From Ophiothrix spiculata (lineage: Eukaryota > Echinodermata > Ophiuroidea > Amphilepidida > Ophiotrichidae), in NCBI GenBank assembly GCA_000969725.1, contig JXSR01S074654.1: 20,804 nt of DNA; one strand, 5' to 3'. The notes under the pieces are model-generated. The model worked only from the letters and a program-made list of their open reading frames with translations, was not told the DNA's origin and ran no database searches. A program made the position numbers and the translations under genes. Below, piece by piece: positions 10,079 through 17,779 of this stretch. The stretch's first letter is position 1. Each line of letters starts with the position of its first letter.

Positions 10079-10356
10079 TGAGACGATAGATGACAGGCAA
10101 AACAATAAATCGCCATCTTTTATTCTCATTCGTAGCCACAAATTTGAGTCATTTATAAACAAAAAACAATGTAAATTATTGTCAAAAACTATAAACATTA
10201 TCACTGGAAAAACATACACCCCTATTCAAACATGAAATATTCCAAACCCAGTAAAGCTGTTATCGCCGGGTGTGCCGTATACCTGCATCGCGCCGTGATT
10301 TTGAACGCGCGGCTCCACTGCGTTTCACGCTGAACGCACTGTCATCTATCGTCTCA
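10079..10356. mobile_element. TA-flanked MITE with perfect 18-bp inverted ends
   Basis: TGAGACGATAGATGACAG (10079-10096) is mirrored exactly at 10339-10356, and TA dinucleotides flank both ends. This fits a mariner-like non-autonomous element. The interior right half is unusually GC-rich (about 10260-10335) next to an AT-rich left half. It lies in intron 3 of the HEAT-like gene. Confidence 0.85.
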
Positions 10357-10706
10357 TAATGGATGGCCAAAATTCCTTATTAGGAGGTAAAATCGCACTC
10401 AGTGACTAAGAATATGAAATCATATCAGACAAATAAGCATCACCCAAATTACTTTTGTATTTTAAGTGCCCTGGCTCATAAATCAAATACAGCACTTTGA
10501 TTGAATATACTCTTGATATTGATACAGTTTACAATTCTATAGTTGTTTGATTTAATTCATGAATGTGTACTCAGGAGTCTTGTGCGTACAAGCGAACTAA
10601 ACAACCTTGAAAATGTAGCTCGCGTCACAGACCACTGCGTATTTGCCATAGACACGCATTCTTGAATCAAATCCAACAACAATAACTCTGTCAATATTTC
10701 ACATAC

Positions 10707-10850
10707 CTTTAAAATGTACTGTGTACCTGATTTACTAAACGATACTGAGGGGGATATCTTCCCTGCCCACTGGAATCTCTTCAGGATCGTTGTGATAGCC
10801 ATTAAGGATCCCTCTATGGACTGCCAGGTGCTTTCTTTATTCTGACAAAT
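10707..10850 (-). CDS. Coding exon 3 of the HEAT/ARM-like protein (residues 217-264)
   Basis: The exon has exactly 48 codons in phase 0 on both sides, with acceptor ACTTTTTCTTCAG|ATT and donor TTAAAG|GTATGTG. Joined to exon 2 it continues the helical repeat (SLAQ|ICQNKESTW), with SIEGSLMAITTILKRF forming the next helix. This is the only complete copy of a 149-bp unit that is repeated three times in tandem; the two other copies lie upstream in the transcript and lack the donor. The next exon follows in phase 0. Confidence 0.85.
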
Positions 10851-11175
10851 CTGAAGAAAAAGTACAGAATAAAATAAGATTTACTAAATGACACTGAGGG
10901 GGCTATCTTGCCTGCCCACTGGAATCTCTTCAGGATCGTTGTGATAGCCATTAAGGATCCCTCTATGGACTGCCAGGTGCTTTCTTTATTCTGACAAATC
11001 TGAAGAAAAAGTACAGAATAAAATAGGATTTACTAAATGACACTGAGGGGGATATCTTGCCTGCCCACTGGAATCTCTTCAGGATCGTTGTGATAGCCAT
11101 TAAGGATCCCTCTATGGACTGCCAGGTGCTTTCATTATTCTGACAAATCTGAAGAAAAAGTACAGAATAAATTAA
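10729..11175 (-). repeat. Three tandem 149-bp copies of the exon 3 region with its 3' splice site
   Basis: Units start at 10729, 10878 and 11027. They are nearly identical, differing at only a few positions (for example AAGGAA against AATGAA at the coding start). Each carries the polypyrimidine-AG acceptor (exon-side bases 10850, 10999 and 11148) and the codons up to FSKS. Only the leftmost unit, the last one transcribed, runs on into the donor near 10706. The unit length is 3n+2, so using an upstream acceptor and reading through changes frame and reaches a stop. The high identity suggests a recent duplication. Confidence 0.9.
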
Positions 11176-11504
11176 ACCAATACTCAAAGCAATAAATTAG
11201 CTCACCTGAAAAGCTTTCACCATATGTAACACTATGGCTTGATCACTTCTGATGGTTTTGATTGTTGTTGACAGAGATGATTGTCAGAAATCAACCATCT
11301 GACCTACGGCGGGACTTCTGACAAAGAAGAGAGTTATATGCCTTTGACAGCTTGTGTCGCCCCTGGTTCCGGTTTAGGCTACTTTTGGTCATCCTAGTGT
11401 GCACTGCCTCTTTGACTCCTTGTCAAAACCAGTCGGATTCCTTGTCCAAGATCTTTATTCATTATAGTAGTGGGCTAATTTATTGCTTTGAGTATTGATT
11501 TAAT
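11171..11504 (-). mobile_element. Penelope-like (GIY-YIG) retroelement 3' relic flanked by 33-bp inverted repeats
   Basis: The minus strand at 11453-11291 reads ILDKESDWF, a stop, then QGVKEAVHTR, SLNRNQGRHKLS and YNSLL, ending in TGA. This matches the well-known C-terminal pattern of GIY-YIG reverse transcriptases (LDKE...FERGVKEAI...LNR...LSHTW). A 33-bp segment (11472-11504) recurs inverted at 11171-11203 with two mismatches, enclosing the relic. Inverted terminal segments are typical of Penelope-like elements. The element is 5'-truncated and dead. It ends right at the third exon 3 copy. Confidence 0.65.
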
Positions 11505-11586
11505 ACTTCCAACATGAGTCAACCAAAGCAGCTAAGTCTTCATCAACTAAGAGATTTCTTGTTTTGCTTGTCATCTATCTTCCCGT

Positions 11587-11949
11587 AAGGCAAACAAAAA
11601 AATTGTTTGGTTGCCCTCCACAGCTTTTTTCAGAGTGGGTCGGTCCATTTTTTTTTTTTTTTTTTTTTCTTTCACGGACTGCTAGGTCGATCGGCCGCTC
11701 CAGCCTTCACAACTTCCCCCGCGACATCCAAATCAAAACAATCAAATACTTCTTGTAGTGATTTGGAACATCCTACACATTTTGAGGGTTGAATATCGAA
11801 AAAAACAAAATATAACTTTTTTTTGTAGTTTTCTGTAAGTTTTGCATATTTTTTTTAAGAAAAAAAAATTTCAGTAAAAAAAAGTTTGGGTCGGGCTGAA
11901 AAATAGGGTCGGTGGGTGGAGGGCAACCAAACAATTTTTTTTTTGGCCT
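11587..11949. mobile_element. Inverted-repeat element with poly-T tracts, copy B
   Basis: TTGTTTGGTTGCCCTCCAC (11603-11621) is mirrored at 11916-11934. The copy is colinear with copy A (5175-5541), including a poly-T run of about 20, CTAGGTCGATCGGCCGCT and TCTTGTAGTGATTTGG. The overlapping plus-strand frames at 11564-11792 come from this element and are not genes. It lies in intron 2. Confidence 0.9.
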
Positions 11950-12212
11950 AACAGATGGGTTTGTACAGTATTTTTAGCAATTGAGGCACACGTCTCATTC
12001 CTATTCAGAAATTTACCATTTTAAGGAAATTGATGCGTTTTTACATCATAAAATTATGTTACATCATCCAATTAATTACTGATACCCTCATTAGTACTGC
12101 CCACTACTATAATGAACAAATTCATGCTTTGAACATGTCAGCGTGGACTAATATTATATTATTGGCCTAATTGTTTGTTGACAAAGTAATGCATCCGATT
12201 AATTAATATGTC

Positions 12213-12679
12213 CAAAATAAATCAAATACTGGAAATAAAAATATAGCACTTACTTCGTCAGGCCACTGATTGATCACATGACAGGCAGCGTGCAATTTTT
12301 CCGATGACCTCATCCCATACGTGAGATAGTTGGTGGTGCAGTCCTCCCCTTCTGTTCAATTCTGGTTTCTCAACCCTTTCCTAGATGGCTTCCTGGACTC
12401 CTCTCTCAAAATAACGTTCCTCCTTGTCTAAAATCACGACTTCCTCCGCATTAAAGGACTGTTTTAAGGCTCTACAAATTAGTACAATGATTGAATGCTG
12501 CAGAATTCTGATCCTCATTTGAGCTAGGAGTCTTTATGTTGGTAAAGAGATGAGGTCATCGTAAAAATTCCTCGTCGCCTGTCACGTGATCAATCAGTGG
12601 CCTGACGAAGTTTGGTGGTACCAAACGCAACATGGCTGTAAGTGCTATATTCTTATTTCCAGTATTTGATTTATTTTGA
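12213..12679 (-). mobile_element. Second Penelope-like 3' relic, flanked by long inverted arms
   Basis: The minus strand at about 12470-12258 reads VILDKEERYFERGVQEAI, one in-frame stop (TAG), then KPELNRRGGLHHQLSHVWDE and ends DQSVA plus TGA. This is a clear GIY-YIG retroelement C-terminus. The terminal part (12213-12314) recurs inverted on the plus strand (12549-12679), about 88% alike, with 28 extra bases near 12611-12638. The coding relic is therefore bounded by inverted copies of its own 3' end. It differs in sequence from the relic at 11171-11504. Confidence 0.7.
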
Positions 12680-13068
12680 TCATATTTGAAACTCAACTGG
12701 ATGACTAATCTTCACCAATTCGATTAATTAATAGAAGACAAACAGGCATGAAGACAGTGGCAGTTCCAGTATTTTCAAACTGAAGACAAAGGAAACATCG
12801 GGAGGGCCAAAAAAATTTGGAGGAAAAATTATGAAATAGATATCAATTCGCACAAAGCGTGAAAAAATCCATCAAATCTGTAATATCAGGAAAAAAATTA
12901 AAATCTTGAAATTCACGCAAAAATGGCCATTTTGGACTTAATATTGACATAAAACCGTAAAAATTTGTCCACAGCATTCAAAATTTTGTGAACATTTTCT
13001 ATTATCAAAATCTAATAGAAAGTGAGTGTGAAATGTATTTATGTAATTACATTGTAAGTACATATCAT
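12680..13068. other. Intron 2 DNA, nothing recognisable
   Basis: AT-rich sequence without splice-bounded open frames, RNA genes or repeats that I can identify. Confidence 0.4.
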
Positions 13069-13502
13069 GTGACCCATCATATCGAAAGGTACCTTAAGGG
13101 TCCCAAAATGAAAATTTATTTTTTTGGTCTCATCTGAAAGATTATATTTTAAGCTTTAAAATGACACCTTGCTTTTGGTTATTGGATGTTCGATTACAAA
13201 GTTACATCCAAATTGGAATCGGGCTGATTCCGAAAACTAAAGTTCTGAGAAAATCAAGTTTAAAGTTTCTGTACTGGTTAAACGTGAATGGAGAAAGGAT
13301 TTTTATCTCGGTTTTCAAAACATTTGTGTCATGTTTTGGATGTTGGAACCTGATTAATATGATAGAAATACACTTCAAAGGAAACGTTTCTGTTGAAATT
13401 AGAAATTCGACCTTGGACCTTTTGACTATGCTCAGCTTCAATGGCCCATATCTCATAATTTACTAAGCCGACCTTAAGGTACCTTTTGATATGATGGGTC
13501 AC
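13069..13502. mobile_element. 434-bp inverted-repeat element in intron 2
   Basis: The 31-bp ends, starting GTGACCCATCATATC at 13069, pair with 13472-13502 with one mismatch. AT flanks both sides, a possible 2-bp target duplication or part of the inverted ends. An open frame (plus 13161-13466, 101 codons) and an antisense frame (13202-13456) fill the interior, but neither resembles a known transposase. Cargo-less amplification by an outside transposase is inferred. Confidence 0.85.
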
Positions 13503-13631
13503 ATATTAGGTTGCTGAATGATGGAGAGAACGGAGGTATCCTCAACACTACATGATGTGTCATACACACAGAAAGGTTCGAGCCCAAGCTATTATGTACC
13601 AAGAATTCTTAAGTCTACCATGATTACTAAC

Positions 13632-13857
13632 CTGTGCAAGTGACAGGAAAAAGACTTTCAACTCAGCAAGTGAGAACTTTTCAAGCACAGGTGACAATCT
13701 TGATACGGCAGCATTCCTGATGGCAGACCAGATGTCTGTCAGACCACACAGCATAAGCTGATACACCGCATCAATGTGTTGATGTGAACCCCTGTCGTCA
13801 ATCCGACGTCGCAGCCAATCCATCACGTGGACCACTGTTTGGTTTCGTACTACTGGA
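13632..13857 (-). CDS. Coding exon 2 of the HEAT/ARM-like protein (residues 141-216)
   Basis: The exon has 226 bases: one base completing Cys141, then 75 codons. It is bounded by the acceptor CTACCAACAG|T and the donor CACAG|GTTAGT, and ends in phase 0. Residues 181-216 read as a classic HEAT-type helical pair: a buried Trp before IRNAAVSRL, then a second amphipathic helix ending FFLSLAQ. The Arg-Asn-Ala pattern in the first helix is typical of HEAT repeats in importin-like and PIKK-associated scaffolds. Its function is presumably protein binding; no enzymatic motif is visible. Introns on both sides are long (3.27 kb and 2.78 kb) and full of transposons. Confidence 0.85.
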
Positions 13858-14496
13858 CTGTTGGTAGCTAGGTAATTAGAATAAAATGACGTGATATTAA
13901 GGGCACAGTTAACCCCTCATTTCCTGAAATATTTTACGCTTTGTAACTCAGCAACCAATAAGTAAATCCATATAAAAGTATACATTTCTAGATGTGGATT
14001 TTCATGTAGAAAATGATGGTTAGGTCAGTTTTGGACCAAAATGTACGATTTTGGACCAAGGTCCAGTAAACCCTTGTTCTTGGACCATTAATTTGTAAAC
14101 AACCTAACTAAATTTTGGAAAAATAAAAATTGGACCTCAAATGCTTTTTAGAACTAGAAACACACGTCTAGGAATGCATTTCTCAAATTTTTGATTTTTA
14201 CCTTACTTTTTTAGATCCCAAAAATGACAAAAAAATCATTTTGGATTATGTGTGGCTAATTTTGCTGCTAACACATGGACTAACATTGATCATTAGTTCA
14301 ATTGAATATTCACCATGATTTGGTACTTTGTTATGATTTGAGAAATATGGACTAATTTACTTCCCCGTATGGTCATATTCGTTTATGTGCGTTAAACGGC
14401 TGCTTGTTGCATACTTCAAGATTTACAAAGTATAGATTAAACACAACAATTTTGACCACTTGTTCAAAAACTGTCTACTCGGAAATCTGCAAGCTA
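13858..14496. other. Intron 1 DNA, nothing recognisable
   Basis: AT-rich sequence beginning at the acceptor of exon 2. It has several TTTTGGACC words near 14030-14080, but no exon, RNA gene or transposon border is visible. Confidence 0.4.
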
Positions 14497-14600
14497 AAAC
14501 AGGTGGATTTCGGCCTGGATTCAAACTCGGACCTCTCACACCATGATCGAATAAAATTAAGCCACTGAGCAGGCGCTGCCATGGTAGCGATTACGCGATC
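14497..14600 (-). repeat. tRNA-like SINE fragment in intron 1
   Basis: The minus strand shows GCTACCATGGCAGCG, a box A-like TGCTCAGTGGCTTAA and a box B-like GAGTTTGAATCC. This is the same layout and partly the same sequence as 4192-4290. No closed cloverleaf is seen, so it is not a functional tRNA gene. Confidence 0.5.
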
Positions 14601-14632
14601 ATCCCTAAAAATATGAAGTATTTGGACTTATA

Positions 14633-14710
14633 CCCTGGTCACATAACTTTGCTGCAATACTAGCTGCAATATTTTCGATGGACTTATACCCTGGTCATAT
14701 AACCTTGGCG
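14633..14710. repeat. Two tandem copies of a 47-bp unit
   Basis: GGACTTATACCCTGGTCA begins at 14633 and again at 14680, followed by related CATAAC and GCTGCAAT words. From 14711 to 15560 no exon or element is clear, though the sequence is less AT-rich around 14750-14820. Confidence 0.6.
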
Positions 14711-15581
14711 CAAGGTTGTGGCATCATACCAGGAAGAATTTCAGTGGACACCAACCAGATATCAGCCGCTGACCGAGACCGTGCGGTGTCCTTGAGCCGT
14801 AGAGACGCTGCAAGCAGTCAGCGATGTCATACTATATTATATACCGCATGAAAACATTCTTGTCATTTGATTGGTTGACACTGCATTAGACTGTCAAAAA
14901 TATTTGGTATATTTCCTGCTTGACATCATAGACGGGCATTTTTTGTCAATAAAAATGTGATATTGCCCTGGCATGACTTCACCGCAGGGCGATATCAACT
15001 TTTTTACAAACATAACTCCCGAGAAGGTTTGTTTACGTTCTGACATGTTCGTCTTGCCGTAGCGTAGTTTCATAAAATAAACCAAAAATTTGACCAGATG
15101 GATGAGTTCAAACAATTGATGAATGAATTGACTGCATGATAGTGCTTTTTACCCAGCTGTTGGAAATCCTCAAGCGCTGCTTGAATTTGGCGAGAGCTAG
15201 GCCTGGGCTAGGATAAGCATGACGGTAAGCTTAACTCAGTAGGCCCTATGCACTTTTATCAAGTGAGTTTACGCAAGTTATCAAATGACAAGAATATTTT
15301 TATACAGTATATAAAACAAATATTTACTGCTCTTTATTCGAGCAATTGTCTAAAATATCTACCCTCGGTGACTGAAGACCGTGGGCCTACTATTGCCCGA
15401 CAACTTTAATTCTTAATGTGATGCCAACTCTTCTGGGTCAGGTTGACAACTCCAGAACACTAGTAAAAACCAATTGGCATTGAAGACCGGTAGATGTCAA
15501 TCACTAGCCACGATTTCACCATGTACATAAGTTGTGAGATTTTAGCGTAATTTCTTTCTCATCATGCAACACTTAATTCAG

Positions 15582-15689
15582 TTTAAATGGACATATACTA
15601 CTTCAAATAAGCTGGATGCCACTACGCTGTATGAAGAGGTTGAGAGAACCTCGCAAGCTATGTCGCTGCAATTTCAAGACTCTGAAAAG
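15582..15689 (+). CDS. Possible plus-strand exon inside intron 1 of the minus-strand gene
   Basis: The sequence CACTTAATTCAG|TTT, about 36 clean codons, and AAAAG|GTATCT together resemble a phase-0 internal exon reading FKWTYTTSNKLDATTLYEEV onward and ending QDSEK. The composition is less AT-biased than the surroundings. No partner exon was found on the same strand and the product is not recognised, so it may be a chance frame or a decayed transposon exon. Confidence 0.25.
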
Positions 15690-15919
15690 GTATCTCTATA
15701 TATTACTATTATTATAAGTTTGCAATTACATAACCAACGTACACACAACATATCAAAACAACTAAAAGTAAAGACATTTTCATTACTAAAAGTTTGTTTG
15801 TTTTTTCTCTTACCTTCTTTTAGTGTATGTCTTAAACTTTGTAACAGCGCTTGGCTGATTGGTTGAGATAAGTACCTGCAAAAAGGAGCAATTCATACAA
15901 ACAATTTCAACAACAAAAT

Positions 15920-16310
15920 GTGTGGTTCTACCTGGATTGTCAACAATCTGAACTGGGAAACAAATTGTTCAATATAAATTACTTTTGGGATGATAAACAG
16001 ACAGCAAGTTTCAACTACAAAGGCCTGTATTCCAGAAAGATGTTTAGCTAAACCATTGTTTAACTGAGCATCAACAGTCCAGGAATGATACGCATCATTG
16101 CAACTTTCAAGCAGAACAGTTCAATCAGTCGTGCTGTTGACGAAAAATAAAACCTTGATTTAGCTAAACACCTTTCTGGAATACGGGCCAAAATGTTTGA
16201 TGCATGAGTATGGTCCTACCTGAGATGTCAAAAATCTAAACTGGGAAACAAATTTTTTAATAGATATAACTTTCGGGTCAATAAACAGACAGCAAGTTTT
16301 ATACTATTTC
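15920..16310. repeat. About 100-bp direct duplication flanking a MITE
   Basis: The segment at about 15920-16020 (CTGAACTGGGAAACAAATT, TAAACAGACAGCAAGTTT) recurs with roughly 80% similarity at about 16207-16300. The 168-bp MITE lies between the copies. The duplication appears older than the MITE or unrelated to it. Confidence 0.7.
16022..16189. mobile_element. 168-bp MITE with about 34-bp inverted ends
   Basis: GGCCTGTATTCCAGAAAG at the left is mirrored by CTTTCTGGAATACGGGCC at the right, and the complementarity continues through TGTTTAGCTAAA. AAA flanks both sides, a possible 3-bp target duplication. It is non-coding and lies in intron 1. Confidence 0.85.
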
Positions 16311-16599
16311 AACCTCAAACAATGATGGAGAGTAATTCAATGAATTTTAGGCCTATCAAATCACATAAATAAACTGCAATGCAAAATTCAGTCTTCTTTG
16401 CTCTTAGACCCCTTATTTTGTTTTCTGTCAAAAACGTTGGTTAAAGTGTGGCTCAAACTAAAAATCTACTGATACGTTCTATTCTCACAAGCTCTTCAAA
16501 ATGAAAAGCTCAAAATGGAAACTCTCTGACACTCTGATACATGTGAATGTGCTGATAACTGTGTCAAACATGAATGACTGATTACGTATTGAATCCTTG

Positions 16600-16870
16600 C
16601 ACCCGGGGGGGGGGGGAGCACCACCCATACCAATTTTCAAGAAAAAAAGGACCTGTTCATATACCAAATGTCCAGATTTTGAATCAAATTTACGTACATT
16701 TACGCTAATTTGGCACACATTTTCTGATTTTTGTTTGAAATTTAGGAAAAAAATCAAAAACTTGCGCAAATTTCAGTAAAATTTTGAAAATCAGACCCAT
16801 CAAAATACCACATTTTGCAAAGAAAAAGGACCCATTGGCATACCAGACAGCCTGATTTTGCTACCCAAGT
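16600..16870. repeat. Two degenerate copies of a ~190-bp repeat beside a poly-G run
   Basis: A run of about 13 G (16604-16616) is followed by CATACCAATTTTCAAG and AAAAAGGACC-CAT-ATACC-GATTTTG words. These recur near 16805-16862 (AAAGAAAAAGGACCCATTGG). The open frames crossing it are repeat translations. The rest of intron 1 to 17129 shows nothing recognisable. Confidence 0.45.
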
Positions 16871-17129
16871 TTGCGGTACTGTACCAAGTGCCCCTCCCGG
16901 GGCTTGCACAGTCTGCGATTTGCAGGTAGAGCCTCGGTCTGGAGAGTCACTGAGTGAATTTACAGTATTAACACATCCGTGCTGCTCGAGTGGAATGCAA
17001 TGAAATTTAGGGGGTGCAATTGAGACTGCGTCTAGCTACCTATAGGCCAAACTGCATGCATATTTGACCTTTAGATCAAGGCTCTCCCCACAAATAGTAG
17101 ATCTGTGCAAAGAGCGAAAAATAACTTAC

Positions 17130-17551
17130 CACCTTATCAACTCATCCAAGATTTCATTCAGCCTTGCCTTATGTTGTGCTTCCTTCTCCAAAGCTAACTT
17201 CCCCCTCTGATGAGGAGAAAACCTCCCTGCATCTGGAACACTCTCCCCATTAATAAATTCTGACCAACCAAACCGCCTCTTAAACACATAGCAGGTGAAC
17301 TGATTGAGTTCATTTTGTTGGGCAAACAACTGTACTGGAGTGACTTTTGGGTATGGGTTGATGATGTCGTCTTCATCTTCCCCTAGATTGTCCGCTGCCA
17401 TTGACAGCCATTCTTCTTCGAGATCAGCGCTTTTGTTAAGATCAGTATCTTCTGAATTCAGATCAGTTATCAAAGCTTTCAATGTGTCAACTTCATCACT
17501 CAAGTTTACAGCGTGTTTCAGCTTGTGAAAGAAACTGCTGCCAGGTTCCAT
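17130..17551 (-). CDS. Coding exon 1 of an unrecognised HEAT/ARM-like protein (residues 1-141)
   Basis: The exon encodes the N-terminus of a 314-residue partial protein. The ATG at 17551-17549 is in good context (AAGCATGG). An in-frame TGA lies 21 bases upstream, after a 3' splice site (TTTTTGCAG, 17585-17583), so translation must begin inside this exon. The donor GTG|GTAAGT leaves two bases of a codon, which exon 2 completes with one base as Cys141. Residues 40-63 are strongly acidic (EEEW, GEDEDD), followed by a Pro/Tyr segment (NPYPKV, 66-70). Residues 86-100 are aromatic and basic (CYVFKRRFGW), and 117-140 form a predicted charged helix ending in LDELIR. There is no signal peptide or membrane segment, so a cytosolic or nuclear protein is inferred. 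I cannot name the family. Confidence 0.85.
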
Positions 17552-17582
17552 GCTTGAAGCGTTATTTCACAATTCAATATAT
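17552..17582 (-). other. 5'UTR part of exon 1 with upstream 3' splice site
   Basis: On the minus strand a polypyrimidine run ending TTTTTGCAG (17585-17583) precedes 31 untranslated bases that contain stops in the ATG frame (TGA and TAA in other registers). This indicates that the transcript has at least one more 5'UTR exon further right. No convincing promoter could be assigned within the window. Confidence 0.6.
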
Positions 17583-17779
17583 CTGCAAAAATAAAATGTA
17601 ATATAGTGGTTTGCATATCTAAAATTTAATCTTATTTTACATGGTCCGATTTTTCAAATTTTAGTTTTCACTGTCATAAGAAAGGTCACCACTTAAGATG
17701 TTTCAATTTTAAATTTCAGTTAAAATCAGAATAACCGTTTTGATTTTATGAACAATTAATTGTATTTTCCACTTGCCTA

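Noticed and set aside
11206..11248. Possible minus-strand exon reading SDQAIVLHMVKAFQ with a GTGAGC donor
   Set aside because: It lies in the tail of the Penelope-like relic, its phase fits neither exon 2 nor exon 3 cleanly, and exon 2 joins exon 3 directly in phase 0.
11564..11792. Plus-strand frames with long Phe runs
   Set aside because: They are translations of the poly-T tract of inverted-repeat element copy B.
12256..12342. Open frame reading CTTNYLTYGMRSSEKLH before a GTAAGT donor, first taken as an exon
   Set aside because: A neighbouring frame on the same strand gives the GIY-YIG retroelement C-terminus (LNRRGG, LSHVWDE), and the segment is duplicated in inverted orientation, so it is transposon sequence.
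12590..12645. Hammerhead ribozyme-like core (CTGACGA, a 7-bp stem, GCAA, then TGTA), as known from some Penelope-like elements
   Set aside because: There is an extra A after CTGACGA, GAAA is replaced by GCAA, and no helix I pairing was found by eye, so the resemblance is too weak.
17194..17528. Open frames in other registers over exon 1 (17194-17376 minus, 17304-17528 plus)
   Set aside because: They are shadows of the coding frame of exon 1.
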